A model generated the notes under the pieces. The model ran no database searches. It had not been told where the DNA came from and worked only from the letters and a program-made list of their open reading frames with translations. The translations under genes and the position numbers were made by a program. Shown piece after piece: positions 50,774 to 60,561 of a DNA stretch of 64,000 nucleotides. This DNA comes from Arcanobacterium wilhelmae (GTDB lineage: Bacteria; Actinomycetota; Actinomycetes; Actinomycetales; Actinomycetaceae), in assembly GCF_029632765.1 (NCBI RefSeq), contig NZ_CP121247.1:1178001-1242000 (forward strand). Direction: 5' to 3'. Each line of letters starts with the position of its first letter. Positions within the stretch are counted from its first letter, which is position 1.

Positions 50774-52048
50774 ATGCTCAATGAACAAGCCAGCGATTAC
50801 CTTCTTCGCTACGTCGATTTCGCACTCGATGAGCTCCTCCCCGAGCTACACGGCATCGCGATCGATGGCCCCAAAGGCGTCGGAAAAACACTCACAGCCT
50901 CCCGGCGAGCAGAAAAAATCTTGCGCCTCGATTCGCCAGACGCACGCAACGTCGTCGCGTCACAAACTCGAACGGAACTCACCTCAGGCGCCGTCGTACT
51001 CGTGGACGAGTGGCAACACTATCCCCCTGTATGGGATGCCGCTCGCCGGCTCATCGACGAAAAGTCCGCCACTCGATTCCTCTTCACCGGAAGCGCTAGC
51101 CCCACAGCAGGCGTCAATACCCACTCCGGCGCAGGACGCATCATCTCCCTGCGGATGCGTCCGCTCTCGCTCTCGGAACGTACCGGTACCACGCCAACGA
51201 TCCTCGTACGCGACATGTTCGCGAACCAAAAAGGTTCAACCCCGATCCGCGGCGAATCTGGATACTCGTTCGCTGACTACGCCCGCGAAATCTGCGCCAC
51301 CGGATTTCCAGAGATTACGGGCCTCTCACCACGTATTCGCCGCATGAGCATCGAAGGCTATATCACTCGGATTGTTGATCGTGATCTGCCTGAGGCCGGG
51401 CTACTCATCCGGCGTCCTGCAGCACTGCGTGCCTGGCTTGCCGCGTATGCTGCCGCGACATCCACAACAGCCTCATACACGAAGATCCTCACCGCTGCAC
51501 TCCCCGCAGAAGGCGAGCAGCCTTCGAAAAGCACAGCTCTGAACTACCGCGATTTGCTGGCAAAGATGTGGATCCTTGACCCTCTGCCTGCGTGGATGCC
51601 AACCCATGCGCCGTTCACGCGTTTGAGTAAGGCGCCGAAACATCACCTCGCGGATCCGGGAATCGCAGCCTACCTGATGGGAGTCAGCGAAGATATCTTG
51701 ACCAGTACAGATGCCGGAACACAGGAGATTTTCGGGCAGCTCTTTGAATCGCTCCTCTTGCTCACGTTGCGCGGCGCCGCGCCTCTCGCTGAGGCTCACG
51801 AGTACCACTTCCGCACGCCTAACGGCGAGCATGAGGTAGACGTGATCCTCGAGCGTTTCGACGGCAAATGCATCGCATTCGAAGCAAAAAGCTCAGCGGA
51901 AGTCACCGCAAACGACGTCAAACACCTGAACTGGCTCGAGGAGAAACTTGGCGACCGCCTTCTCGATAAGGTGCTGGTCTACACCGGCCCCTCCGCTTAC
52001 CGGCGGCCCGACGGCGTCGCGGTCGTCCCGCTCGCGATGCTCGGGTGA
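50774..52048 (+). CDS. DUF4143 AAA ATPase (COG1373-type)
   Basis: 424 residues, AAGAGGAG before the ATG. Walker A GPKGVGKT (32-39) and Walker B VVLVDEWQ (74-81) with the catalytic Glu, then FLFTGSASP (sensor-like Asn/Ser). The C-terminal DUF4143 domain ends in a nuclease-like beta core with EVDVILERFDGKCIAFEAKSS, the DxxE...EAK layout of PD-(D/E)XK folds. The family often occurs in accessory regions and its role is poorly known. It is flanked by an 85-bp duplication and preceded by a 23-bp repeat array, both unusual. Confidence 0.88.
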   Translation: MLNEQASDYLLRYVDFALDELLPELHGIAIDGPKGVGKTLTASRRAEKILRLDSPDARNVVASQTRTELTSGAVVLVDEWQHYPPVWDAARRLIDEKSATRFLFTGSASPTAGVNTHSGAGRIISLRMRPLSLSERTGTTPTILVRDMFANQKGSTPIRGESGYSFADYAREICATGFPEITGLSPRIRRMSIEGYITRIVDRDLPEAGLLIRRPAALRAWLAAYAAATSTTASYTKILTAALPAEGEQPSKSTALNYRDLLAKMWILDPLPAWMPTHAPFTRLSKAPKHHLADPGIAAYLMGVSEDILTSTDAGTQEIFGQLFESLLLLTLRGAAPLAEAHEYHFRTPNGEHEVDVILERFDGKCIAFEAKSSAEVTANDVKHLNWLEEKLGDRLLDKVLVYTGPSAYRRPDGVAVVPLAMLG

Positions 52049-52103
52049 CCTGCCCGCCCAGCCGCGGATGGCGGAGCACGATCAGCCGCCGGAGATTCCG
52101 ATC
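52019..52103 (+). repeat. 85-bp duplication, right copy
   Basis: Covers the last 30 bp of the DUF4143 gene, the 33-bp gap and the first 22 bp of the dus 3' end; partner of 50483-50567. Confidence 0.85.
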
Positions 52104-53296
52104 TCTGCCTCGTGGATCTTCGCTTTCTGCGCCTCTGACAGGAAATGCGAATCCAGCCATTGATCGGGCAGGTGCGCCTTCTTCGCGTGGCCTGTGCGCC
52201 CGCGCTTACCCTTCGCATCCTCCGGATACGGCTGGCTCAAATCCAGCGAATGGAGAATCTCCCCCAGCTGCTCGTACGATTCCACGAGCGCCAGGCGCTG
52301 GCGAATATCGCCGCCCGCCGAATAGCCCTTCAAATACCAGCCAATATGCTTACGCATTTCGCGCATCGCCCGCATCTCACCACCGAAATGATCGATCGAG
52401 AGCTGGGCATGGCGCATGATCACATCCACCACCTGGCCGAGCGTTGGCGCGTAGCGCGCATCCGAACCATTCAGCGCCGCCACCAGATCAAAGAACAGCC
52501 ACGGCCGCCCCTGGCAACCGCGCCCCACCACAACGCCGTCGGCGCCGGTCGCTTCGATCATCTCCAGTGCATCATCGGCCTCGAACACGTCGCCATTGCC
52601 GAACACCGGCAGATCCGTCATCCCCTTGAGCTCCGCGATGCGCTCCCAATGCGCCTGCCCCGAATAATGTTCAACAGTGGTGCGAGCATGCAACGTGAGC
52701 GCATCGAGCCCCACCTTTTTCGAAATCTCCGCAACCTCGTGGAAAGTCTCATGCTGCGCGTCGATCCCGATACGGAACTTCGCCGTCACAGGAATGCGAT
52801 GCCCACGTTCCTTCGCGCCCGCCGTCGCTCCCTCGCGGGTGGCGCGAATAATCGCCTCGTACAGATCGAACTTCCACGGCAACGCGCTGCCGCCGCCCTT
52901 GCGCGTGACCTTCGGCACCGGACAACCAAAATTCAGATCAATATGATCCGCCCAATCCTCAGCCACAAGGATCCGCGCCGCCTCATACATCGCCTTTGGC
53001 TCGACGCCATACAACTGAATCGAGCGCACCGGATCACCCGGATCGGGCTGGATCATCATCATGGTTTCGCCGTTGCGCTCCACCAGCGCCCGCGACGTAA
53101 TCATCTCGCACACGTACAAGCCCGTAGGCGCCTCGGTGCCGGTGGTGCGCTCGCCCGGTTTCACGTCCAGACCTGCGGCTCGCGCGCCGGCCTCGCCGAA
53201 CTCGCGGCACAGCTGACGAAACGGCGGGTTCGTGACCCCGGCCATCGGCGCGAGCATCACGTTCGTTCCGACAGTGACGTCCTGTAGCTGAATCAT
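52082..53296 (-). CDS. dusB: tRNA-dihydrouridine synthase (DusB-like)
   Basis: 404 residues. TIM-barrel flavoprotein motifs: MLAPMAGVTNPPFRQLCRE, IDLNFGCPVPKVTRKGGGSALP with the catalytic Cys (about residue 124), TLHARTTVEHYSGQAHW and FGNGDVFEADDAL. GRGCQGRPWLF binds the flavin phosphate. It reduces uridine in tRNA. Its ATG overlaps the yibE/F stop by 4 bp, so glyS-yibE/F-dusB is one operon. The end of the gene has been copied to 50546-50567. Confidence 0.95.
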   Translation of the reverse strand: MIQLQDVTVGTNVMLAPMAGVTNPPFRQLCREFGEAGARAAGLDVKPGERTTGTEAPTGLYVCEMITSRALVERNGETMMMIQPDPGDPVRSIQLYGVEPKAMYEAARILVAEDWADHIDLNFGCPVPKVTRKGGGSALPWKFDLYEAIIRATREGATAGAKERGHRIPVTAKFRIGIDAQHETFHEVAEISKKVGLDALTLHARTTVEHYSGQAHWERIAELKGMTDLPVFGNGDVFEADDALEMIEATGADGVVVGRGCQGRPWLFFDLVAALNGSDARYAPTLGQVVDVIMRHAQLSIDHFGGEMRAMREMRKHIGWYLKGYSAGGDIRQRLALVESYEQLGEILHSLDLSQPYPEDAKGKRGRTGHAKKAHLPDQWLDSHFLSEAQKAKIHEAEIGISGG

Positions 53297-54513
53297 TGGT
53301 TCCTTTCCTGGGCTGTGGGAGCCACCGGCGCGAGGGCCGCCGCGAGCGCTGTGGTGAGCGGGATCGCGAGAATCAAGCCGATCGAGGCCACAAGCGTGCG
53401 AATAATTTCCTCAGCGATCTGCGCGATCGTGAGAAGATCGCCCACCGAGCGGTCGATCAGCGCCGCCGCCATCAGCAACGGAAGCGCAGTTCCCACATAG
53501 GCAAACGCGAGCGTGTAGACGGTGGAGGCGATGTGATCGCGGCCGACCGTCATTGCTGCTTTGATCACTTGCGCGCGCGAGGCGGCAGGGTTGGCGTTGT
53601 GGAGCTCCCACACCGTAGAAACTTGTGTGATCGTCACATCGTTGAGCGCGCCCAGGCCAGCCAGAATCATTCCGCACAGCAAGATCTGGTTCATTTTCAG
53701 GCCTGGCACCTGCGTGAGCAAGGCGATCGCTTCCTCGGTAGCAGTGCCCGACATCGCCGCCCAACGAATCATCCCAGCCGCGATCAGCCCAGTGACAACC
53801 AGCCCAACAAAGGTGCCGATCACGGCGGTGGTGGTGCGGATCGAGATGCCGTGGGCAAGATAGATCGAGGCGAACATCATCGCCCCCGCCCCCACCAGCA
53901 CGATCAGGAGCGGTGAGGAACCCGCGATCAGCGCGGGAAGCATAAACAGCGCGACGACGGCGAGCGAGACTGCAAGCCCGACGACGGCGGCCAAACCCTT
54001 GCGGCCAGCCACCAGTAACACAATCGCCAAATACACAGCCACGAGTGCCAGGAGCGGAACGGTACGAACCGTGTCCAAATAAATATAAGGAGTGCCACCG
54101 CCGTCCAAGCCCGAGGGCTGGAACAGCACCTTGATATGGCTCCCCTGATGAATGCCGTTGAGGGCAATATCGAAGGGCACCTGCACGGGTACTTCGGCGC
54201 CGTCGATGCGGGCCTTGACCTCAACCTGACCGAGATCGTCAGGCTTGTGCGCAATCGAGGTGACTTCAGCGATCTTTTGCGAGGTGGCCTTCGACGTGAG
54301 CGGCACCGAGCCAATCTTCGAATCCCCCGTGGGCCACAGCGCGATCAAACCGGCGAGAACCGCCACAGCAAGCGGAATGACGATCGCGGCCAAAATCACA
54401 CGCACGCGGCGCCGGTCCGCGCCTGACAGCGCGGGCCGAACTGAACCGTGCGTATGCCCGTGCCCGGCGGGGAGCAACTCCCCGCCGGGCACGCCACTCT
54501 TCTTGGCCATCAA
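53293..54513 (-). CDS. YibE/F family membrane protein
   Basis: 406 residues. A His-rich cytosolic N-terminus (GHGHTHG) is followed by one helix, an extracellular-like beta domain (about 65-160), and about seven helices in the C-terminal half, with [19 protein letters not shown] and [21 protein letters not shown], which are typical of YibE/F. Function unknown. Coupled on both sides by 4-bp overlaps (glyS upstream, dusB downstream). Confidence 0.9.
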   Translation of the reverse strand: MMAKKSGVPGGELLPAGHGHTHGSVRPALSGADRRRVRVILAAIVIPLAVAVLAGLIALWPTGDSKIGSVPLTSKATSQKIAEVTSIAHKPDDLGQVEVKARIDGAEVPVQVPFDIALNGIHQGSHIKVLFQPSGLDGGGTPYIYLDTVRTVPLLALVAVYLAIVLLVAGRKGLAAVVGLAVSLAVVALFMLPALIAGSSPLLIVLVGAGAMMFASIYLAHGISIRTTTAVIGTFVGLVVTGLIAAGMIRWAAMSGTATEEAIALLTQVPGLKMNQILLCGMILAGLGALNDVTITQVSTVWELHNANPAASRAQVIKAAMTVGRDHIASTVYTLAFAYVGTALPLLMAAALIDRSVGDLLTIAQIAEEIIRTLVASIGLILAIPLTTALAAALAPVAPTAQERNQ

Positions 54514-55904
54514 GCTCCGATGAGCTTTCCGGCGAGGTAGGCCTCGACCTCGTCGATCGGCAGGCGCACCTGCTCCATCGTGTCGCGATCGCGGATGGTC
54601 ACGGCGTTATCCTCGAGGGAATCGAAATCAACCGTGATACAGAACGGCGTACCGATCTCGTCCTGGCGGCGGTAACGGCGGCCAACCGCACCGGCGTCGT
54701 CGAAATCGATGTTCCAGTTCTTGCGCAGCTGAGCCGCGAGCTCCTTCGCCAGCGGCGAAAGCTTCTCCGAACGCGACAGCGGCAGAACCGCAGCCTTCAC
54801 CGGCGCAAGGCGCGGATCAAGCTTGAGCACAACGCGCTTGTCGACGCCACCCTTGGTATTCGGAGCCTCGTCCTCAGTGTAGGCGTCCGTCAGGAACGCC
54901 ATCAGGGAGCGCGTCAGGCCAGCGGACGGCTCGATCACGTACGGCGTGTAACGCTCGCCCGTTGCCTGATCGAAGTACTCGAGCTTCTTGCCCGACGCTT
55001 CCGAATGGGCCGACAGATCGAAATCGGTACGGTTCGCGATGCCCTCGAGCTCGCCCCAATCGCTGCCCTGGAAACCGAAACGGTACTCAATATCCACCGT
55101 GCGCTTCGAGTAGTGCGAGAGCTTCTCCTTGGGGTGCTCGTACAGGCGCAGGTTCTCTTCCTTGATACCGAGATCCTTGTACCAAGCCAGGCGGGCATCA
55201 ATCCAGCTCTGGTGCCACTCTTCATCTTCGCCCGGCTTGACGAAGTACTCGAGCTCCATCTGCTCAAACTCGCGAGTACGGAAAATGAAGTTGCCCGGCG
55301 TGATCTCGTTACGGAACGACTTACCCACCTGGCCGATGCCGAATGGCGGCTTCTTACGCGAGGCGGTGAGGACGTTCGCGAAGTTCACGAAAATACCCTG
55401 CGCGGTTTCCGGACGCAGGTAGTGCAGGCCGGCCTCGTCGTCAACCGGGCCAAGGTACGTCTTGAGCAGGCCCGAGAACGGCTTTGATTCCGTCCACTGG
55501 CCGCGAGTGCCACAGTTGGGGCACGGCACGTCCGCCATATCGACGTCGGCTTCCTCGACCCCGTGCTTGGCGGCGTAGTTTTCTTTCAGCTCGTCCTCAC
55601 GCAGGCGCTTGTGGCACGACTGGCACTCGATCAGCGGATCGGAGAAAGTTGCAACGTGGCCCGAGGCCACCCAAACCTCGCGCGGAAGAATAATCGACGA
55701 ATCGAGGCCGACCACATCCTCGCGGGCAGTCACGTTCGCACGCCACCACTGACGCTTGATGTTCTCCTTCAATTCCACACCCAGCGGGCCGTAATCCCAC
55801 GCCGAGCGGGTGCCACCGTAGATTTCGCCCGCAGGGAAAACAAAGCCGCGACGCTTTGCCAGCGAGATGACGTTATCGAGACGCGATGGAGCCGGTTTGG
55901 CCAT
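54510..55904 (-). CDS. glyS: Glycyl-tRNA synthetase, homodimeric
   Basis: 464 residues. Class II motifs: GYxY-type start [55 protein letters not shown] (motif 2) and a [10 protein letters not shown] motif 3. Zinc-type cysteines are at 94/97 (CQSCHKR) and 128/131 (CPNCGTRG). The C-terminal anticodon-binding domain starts around 365. A single-chain, homodimeric type as in Gram-positive bacteria. GGAGCACAACGC precedes the ATG at 55904. Confidence 0.96.
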   Translation of the reverse strand: MAKPAPSRLDNVISLAKRRGFVFPAGEIYGGTRSAWDYGPLGVELKENIKRQWWRANVTAREDVVGLDSSIILPREVWVASGHVATFSDPLIECQSCHKRLREDELKENYAAKHGVEEADVDMADVPCPNCGTRGQWTESKPFSGLLKTYLGPVDDEAGLHYLRPETAQGIFVNFANVLTASRKKPPFGIGQVGKSFRNEITPGNFIFRTREFEQMELEYFVKPGEDEEWHQSWIDARLAWYKDLGIKEENLRLYEHPKEKLSHYSKRTVDIEYRFGFQGSDWGELEGIANRTDFDLSAHSEASGKKLEYFDQATGERYTPYVIEPSAGLTRSLMAFLTDAYTEDEAPNTKGGVDKRVVLKLDPRLAPVKAAVLPLSRSEKLSPLAKELAAQLRKNWNIDFDDAGAVGRRYRRQDEIGTPFCITVDFDSLEDNAVTIRDRDTMEQVRLPIDEVEAYLAGKLIGA

Positions 55905-56060
55905 GCGTTGTGCTCCTTTCTTTTCTGCATCTGGATGATGCAGTGGCGGACCTTTGCCGCATCGCCGGTTGACCGACGTACCTTTCCATTGTAGGAGCCA
56001 CGCCCAGGTTTCCCCACCCTGGGCGGGCGTGTTGTGCTCAACACCTAAGCATTCCCTTAG

Positions 56061-56096
56061 TTGACAAGGTCGAGAACAGTTCCAAGAATTGTTCTC
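56061..56096 (+). promoter_or_regulatory. znuA promoter with operator-like inverted repeat (leaderless start)
   Basis: TTGACA (56061-56066), 17-bp spacer, AAGAAT (56084-56089) places transcription start at or next to the znuA ATG (56097), so the mRNA is probably leaderless. An inverted repeat GAGAACA-N11-TGTTCTC (56072-56096) covers the -10 region and ends at the ATG, the position expected of a zinc-responsive repressor site. Confidence 0.65.
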
Positions 56097-57176
56097 ATGA
56101 AGTTGAATAAATCTCTCGCCGTGATTGCGGCAACCGCTCTGTCTCTCGCAGCGTGCTCCTCAAATGGCACGTCCGCGAACTCTTCGAATTCCGCCGTTGC
56201 TGGCGAGGTCTCTGTGACCACTTCGATGTACCCGATCGAGTTCCTTGTGAACGAAGTTTCCGGTGGCAAGGTGAAGGTCAACGAACTCACCGCTCCGGGC
56301 GCGTCCGCACACGACGCCGAAGTCTCCCCCGCCGATGTTTCTTCCATTGAGAAGACCAAGGCGATGCTCTACATTAAGGGCTTCTCCTCCGCGATCGACG
56401 AAGCCGCCTCCAACGTTTCGATCAAACCGGTTGTCAACATTGGCGATTCCGTCAATCTGCTGACCCCGGCGCAGCTCGGCCCGAACGCCGAGTCCGAGGA
56501 TCACGATCACGAAGGCCACGACCACGCAGCTGAGGGGCACGATCACGAGGCCGAGGCTTCCGGGTCTGCCGACGCCGATCACGATCACGACCACGCGGCA
56601 GAAGCTTCCGGCTCAGCCGACGCCGATCACGATCACGACGGCCACGATCACGGCGCGTTCGATCCTCACTTCTTCACTGACCCGTCGCGCATGGCGCTCG
56701 CCGTCGCGCCGGTAGTGAAGACTCTCTCGGAGATCGATCCGGCCAACGCCGATACTTACAAGGCCAACGGCGAGAAGCTCAAGGGCAAGCTCGATGCGCT
56801 CGCCAAGGAGTACAAGGACGCACTGAACGCTCAGAAGTGCGAATCGACCACCTTCGTCGTCACCCACCAGGCGTTCGGCTACCTCGCCGACGAGAACAAG
56901 CTCACCCAGGTGGGTATCGCGGGCATCGATCCGGATACCGAGCCGTCGCCGGCACGCATCAAGGAAGTCACCGACACCATGAAGAAGGCTGGCTCCACCG
57001 TCATCTTCGCGACCTCCGACGGCGAGAGGAAGGGCGCCGAGGCTGTGGCGAAGGAAGCAGGCGCAACTGTTGAGCTTCTCGACCCAGCCGTGTCGCAGAT
57101 GGATCCAGTAAAGGATTACATCGCCGTGATGGAGAACAACCTCAAGCTCCTCAAGAGCGCGATGAAGTGCAAGTGA
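56097..57176 (+). CDS. znuA: Zinc-binding lipoprotein of the ZnuABC transporter
   Basis: 359 residues from the ATG at 56097; no ribosome site precedes it, consistent with a leaderless mRNA. Lipobox SLAAC (Cys20). The A-1 fold has [20 protein letters not shown] and [10 protein letters not shown], which carry the metal-binding histidines. A long His/Asp-rich loop lies at about 134-184, with a 16-residue unit ([16 protein letters not shown]) almost doubled (56553-56648). The loop may sense or store zinc. A hairpin terminator follows the stop before znuC. Confidence 0.93.
   Translation: MKLNKSLAVIAATALSLAACSSNGTSANSSNSAVAGEVSVTTSMYPIEFLVNEVSGGKVKVNELTAPGASAHDAEVSPADVSSIEKTKAMLYIKGFSSAIDEAASNVSIKPVVNIGDSVNLLTPAQLGPNAESEDHDHEGHDHAAEGHDHEAEASGSADADHDHDHAAEASGSADADHDHDGHDHGAFDPHFFTDPSRMALAVAPVVKTLSEIDPANADTYKANGEKLKGKLDALAKEYKDALNAQKCESTTFVVTHQAFGYLADENKLTQVGIAGIDPDTEPSPARIKEVTDTMKKAGSTVIFATSDGERKGAEAVAKEAGATVELLDPAVSQMDPVKDYIAVMENNLKLLKSAMKCK
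56553..56648 (+). repeat. Two 48-bp units encoding the His-rich loop of ZnuA
   Basis: Units 56553-56600 and 56601-56648 are near-identical. Each encodes [13 protein letters not shown] plus three further residues. Loop length probably varies between strains. Confidence 0.8.
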
Positions 57177-57193
57177 TCTGCAAGGATCAATAG

Positions 57194-57229
57194 AATCAGG
57201 GCGTGAGCTGAGCTCACGCCCTGATTTTT
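57194..57229 (+). terminator. Intrinsic terminator inside the znu operon
   Basis: A perfect 16-bp stem (AATCAGGGCGTGAGCT and complement) with a T-run, between znuA and znuC. Only 19 bp follow to the znuC ATG, too few for another promoter. Confidence 0.88.
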
Positions 57230-57247
57230 CAAGGAGACGAAGAATAG

Positions 57248-57994
57248 ATGCACGTGATTGAAGCTTCGAGACTCAACGTGAGGCTCGGCGCAACACGAAT
57301 CCTGAACGACGTATCGTTCACGGTAACTCAAGGCGAAACGCTGGCCGTGCTCGGCGCGAACGGCTCGGGCAAGACCACACTGATCAAAACGTTGGTAGGG
57401 ATCCATCCGATCGAATCCGGAACAGTAACAGTGTTCGGCACACCGATCACGAACCGGTCTCACGTTGCGTGGGGACGCATCGGCTACGCTCCACAACGCG
57501 TGACGACGACGTCGGGGGTGCCCTCAACTGCGCTGGAAACCGTGATGAGTGGGATGACATACGGTCGCCACCTTCTCCCCCGCCGCGGCGCGAAAGCCGC
57601 GGCGCTCGCCGCTCTCGAACAGGTGGGTCTCGCCCACCGCGCACACGAATCCGTACAGACCTTCTCCGGCGGCCAGCAGCAGCGCGTCCTCATTGCACGC
57701 GCACTCGTGAAGAACCCGGATCTGATCGTGCTCGACGAGCCATTCGCCGGCGTCGATTCCGATTCGCGCGACAAGATCATCGCCACCCTCGCCACTGCTC
57801 GCGAGCGCGGCGCCACGACGGTTCTCATTCTCCACGAGCTTTACGGCCTCGAGACGCTCATTGATTCGACGCTCGTTCTCGAGGCTGGGCGGGTCGCTTC
57901 GCTCACTACTGGCCCCGATTGCGACCACCTCGACGAGCACGCACCCCAGGCTCCACACTTCCGCACGCCCCATATGGGAGGAACCGTCCGATGA
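57248..57994 (+). CDS. znuC: Zinc ABC transporter ATP-binding protein
   Basis: 248 residues, AAGGAGACGAAG upstream. Walker A LGANGSGKTT (about 36-45), signature TFSGGQQQRV (about 139), Walker B LIVLDEPFAGVD (about 161-172) and the switch His in LILHELYGLE. It drives zinc import with ZnuB. It lies after the internal terminator and overlaps znuB by 4 bp (ATGA). Confidence 0.95.
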   Translation: MHVIEASRLNVRLGATRILNDVSFTVTQGETLAVLGANGSGKTTLIKTLVGIHPIESGTVTVFGTPITNRSHVAWGRIGYAPQRVTTTSGVPSTALETVMSGMTYGRHLLPRRGAKAAALAALEQVGLAHRAHESVQTFSGGQQQRVLIARALVKNPDLIVLDEPFAGVDSDSRDKIIATLATARERGATTVLILHELYGLETLIDSTLVLEAGRVASLTTGPDCDHLDEHAPQAPHFRTPHMGGTVR

Positions 57995-58866
57995 TTTACG
58001 ACATGCTTTCTTCGCCGCTCATGCAGCGCGCATTCATTGTGGCGATCCTCGTCGGGCTCACGGCGCCAGTGATCGGAACCTATCTGGTGCAGCGTCGGCT
58101 CACGTTGCTCGGTGACGGAATCGGGCACATCGCGCTGACCGGCGTCGCGCTCGGCTGGCTCGCAGCCTCCGCAGCGAACGCCGCTTCGGTGGAGGCGTGG
58201 GCGATCCCCGGCGCGATCGTCGCCTCTGTGCTCGGCGCGCTCGGCATCGAGTGGATGCGCTCCTCGGGCCATACGGCAGGCGACGTCGCCCTCGCCATCT
58301 TGTTTTACGGGGGAATCGCTGGCGGCGTGCTCCTGATCGGAATCGCTGGCGGCACCACCGCAAACCTCAACGCCTACCTCTTCGGCTCGATTTCGACCGT
58401 GCGTGAGGCGGACGTGTACTGGACGATCGCACTGACGCTCTTTATCCTCGCCGTCGGGCTGGGGCTACGCGGGCCGCTGTTTGTTTTGTGTCTCGACGAA
58501 GAACATGCGCGCGCTTCTGGCTTGAACGTGCCGTTCCTGTCTGCTCTGGTTTCGGTAACGGCAGCGCTGACAGTTTCTGTTTCGATGCGTGTGGTGGGCG
58601 CGCTCATGGTGTCGGCGCTCATGATTGTGCCGGTAGCAATCGCCCAGCTCACCACCCGCTCGTTCCGCGCCACCATGCACATTGCAATGGGAATTGGCGT
58701 GGTGGTCTCCCTTGCGGGCCTGACCACAACATATGTCAAGCCGTGGAGCCCGGGCGCAACGATCGTCATCTACGCGATTATTCTCTACGCGATCGTTGCG
58801 GCGCTTCGCCCCCTTGCATCGCGGATTTTCACGCGTAATATTGCAAGCAATACCCCTGCAGAATGA
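57991..58866 (+). CDS. znuB: Zinc ABC transporter permease
   Basis: 291 residues from the ATG at 57991 overlapping the znuC stop. Eight or nine helices; the ABC-3 family loop reads ATxxxRHTxGD-like: LGIEWMRSSGHTAGDVALAILFYGG. LVQRRLTLLGDGIGHIALTGVALG near the N-terminus is also typical. It forms the zinc channel with ZnuC. The zur start lies 10 bp after its stop. Confidence 0.95.
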   Translation: MIYDMLSSPLMQRAFIVAILVGLTAPVIGTYLVQRRLTLLGDGIGHIALTGVALGWLAASAANAASVEAWAIPGAIVASVLGALGIEWMRSSGHTAGDVALAILFYGGIAGGVLLIGIAGGTTANLNAYLFGSISTVREADVYWTIALTLFILAVGLGLRGPLFVLCLDEEHARASGLNVPFLSALVSVTAALTVSVSMRVVGALMVSALMIVPVAIAQLTTRSFRATMHIAMGIGVVVSLAGLTTTYVKPWSPGATIVIYAIILYAIVAALRPLASRIFTRNIASNTPAE

Positions 58867-58876
58867 AAGAGAGACT

Positions 58877-59281
58877 ATGATTCAGCGAATGACTCGCCAG
58901 CGCACGGCGATCACTGACCTGATGAAGGGCACGAACGCGTTCAAATCGGCACAGGAAATCCACGATTTGCTGGCGAACGAGGGTTCGTCGATCGGCCTGG
59001 CCACCGTGTACCGCAACCTGCAGACCATGGCCGAATCTGGCCTGGTGGATGTGATCCGCCCAGGCGATTCCGAGACCGCATACTACCGCTACTGCGCGGA
59101 CGATCACCACCATCATCACCTGGTGTGCCGCCGCTGTGGCACTACGGTGGAGTTGACCACGGATATTCTCGAATCCTGGGCAGATAAGGTCGCTGCTGAG
59201 CACGGCTTCACCCAGACGAGCCACTCCCTCGAGGTGTGGGGGCTGTGCGCCACGTGCACGGCTGAGCTCGCGCAGGCGTAG
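58877..59281 (+). CDS. zur: Fur-family regulator, likely Zur
   Basis: 134 residues. The N-terminal winged helix (TRQRTAITDLMKG...SIGLATVYRNLQTMAESGL) is the Fur DNA-binding domain. DDHHHHHLVCRRC and GLCATC hold the regulatory and structural metal ligands. Being last in the znu operon points to a zinc sensor that represses znu and itself, rather than an iron sensor. The ATG at 58889 is an alternative start. A terminator follows. Confidence 0.92.
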   Translation: MIQRMTRQRTAITDLMKGTNAFKSAQEIHDLLANEGSSIGLATVYRNLQTMAESGLVDVIRPGDSETAYYRYCADDHHHHHLVCRRCGTTVELTTDILESWADKVAAEHGFTQTSHSLEVWGLCATCTAELAQA

Positions 59282-59292
59282 GAGAGTTTTTC

Positions 59293-59337
59293 CAACCGGG
59301 CTCCGGCGTCGGGATTGACGACGTCGGAGCCCGGTTG
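59293..59337 (+). terminator. Terminator of the znu-zur operon
   Basis: A 19-bp stem (CAACCGGGCTCCGGCGTCG type, one G-U pair) with a 7-nt loop, 11 nt after the zur stop. The T-run is short. Confidence 0.85.
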
Positions 59338-59485
59338 TGTGCGACCACACCCGGCTCGACGTCGACGACAATCCTTAACCAGTTTGTCGCCAAGATGACG
59401 AAAACACGCCGTTTTCTCGATATACGAAAGCCGCTCATTACGTAAACAGTGGGCTTTTCGTCCTAAAGCCATTAACATCGAAACC

Positions 59486-60076
59486 ATGTTCGATTGGCTC
59501 AAAAACTTCCTCGCAGATGGCCCTATCGTGTGGGTGTTCCTTTTCCTCTTCGCCGGCGCATCAATGCGCGCTCACACCACCTACGCGATCGGCCGGCTCG
59601 CGCGCAGGCTCGTCATCGAATCGGACACCAAACCCGCCGGCTGGCGCGGCGCAATCTGGGCGGCTGCTCACTCGCCCTCCGTTGCGAAAGGCATGGATTT
59701 CCTTCGCCGACGCGGGTGGCCGGCCATCCCACTCGGCTTCCTCACCGTCGGGTTCCAATCCGCGATCATGTTTGCCGCGGGAGTTGTGGGCACCGCGTGG
59801 GGATTCTTTGCGCTCGCCGCTTTGCCCGGTGCACTCATGTGGGCCACGATCTACTCCACGATCGGATGGGCAGCCTGGCAAGCAGTGGTGCTTGCAATCG
59901 CCGCGAACCCAATCGCAATCGTCCTTGCTGGCATCGCCGTCGCCCTTCTCGGTTACGCCATCTACCGCAAGCGGGCAATCACCGACAAGATCCTCGGCGA
60001 CGACGCCCACTACTCCCCCAGCGAGCTGGCACGCGAGGTCGCAACCGAACAAAAAGAACTCGCCCCGGAGAAGTAG
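59486..60076 (+). CDS. DedA-like (VTT domain) membrane protein
   Basis: 196 residues. Hydrophobic segments at about 12-28, 78-112, 118-135 and 140-158. FLRRRGWPAIPLGFLTVGFQSAIMFAAGVVGTAWGFFALAALPGALMWATI resembles the DedA/VTT core (FLRRYG...RFxPxxR...AAG...F...GALxW), though the usual Arg of that core is not clear. DedA proteins are thought to move lipids across the membrane; here it is only a likeness. No operon partner. Confidence 0.65.
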   Translation: MFDWLKNFLADGPIVWVFLFLFAGASMRAHTTYAIGRLARRLVIESDTKPAGWRGAIWAAAHSPSVAKGMDFLRRRGWPAIPLGFLTVGFQSAIMFAAGVVGTAWGFFALAALPGALMWATIYSTIGWAAWQAVVLAIAANPIAIVLAGIAVALLGYAIYRKRAITDKILGDDAHYSPSELAREVATEQKELAPEK

Positions 60077-60245
60077 CTGGCCCGCAGAACCGTAGGAGGA
60101 AACGTCGCTTCAGGGCGTAAGGGGGAGGCTCCGCGCCGCAGGCGTGGAGGGGTGCTCCCACCATAGCCCAGAAGCGGCGTGTCCGGATGCGGTTCGCTCC
60201 GATACTAGATTGGCTTCTGGAAGGCGTCCGCGGGAGAATAGCGCT

Positions 60246-60470
60246 ATGGATACTTTTGCAGTGAAGCTCCCGATCGAGCTCGGACAATTCATTAAACTTG
60301 CTGGCCTCACCGAAACCGGCGGTCAGGCCGCTGAAGCCATCTCCGAGGGCGCATTCTCCGTGAACGGCGAGGTGGAAACCCGTCGCCGTCACAAGCTCGC
60401 CGAAGGCGACGTCGTCTCCGCCACCACGATGGACGGCCAGCTCGTGCAGATCAAGGTCGCCGCACGCTGA
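60246..60470 (+). CDS. Small S4-domain RNA-binding protein
   Basis: 74 residues from the ATG at 60246; the frame is open upstream but that part is non-native. The whole protein is an S4 domain of the YaaA/YbcJ type: FIKLAGLTETGGQAAEAISEGAFSVNGEVETRRRHKLAEGDVV. It binds structured RNA, probably rRNA or ribosome fragments. A strong terminator-like hairpin lies 22 nt after the stop. Confidence 0.9.
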   Translation: MDTFAVKLPIELGQFIKLAGLTETGGQAAEAISEGAFSVNGEVETRRRHKLAEGDVVSATTMDGQLVQIKVAAR

Positions 60471-60491
60471 TAACGAATCAAGTGCTTGAAC

Positions 60492-60540
60492 CGAAACGGC
60501 GGGTTTCCACGAAAACACTTCGTGAAAACCCGCCGTTTCG
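60492..60540. terminator. Hairpin between the S4-domain gene and dnaE
   Basis: A long, slightly imperfect palindrome (CGAAACGGCGGGTTT, inner CACGAA/TTCGTG, complement) between converging genes. It serves both directions. Confidence 0.8.
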
Positions 60541-60561
60541 TCCGGCGATACCGCTTGTTGA

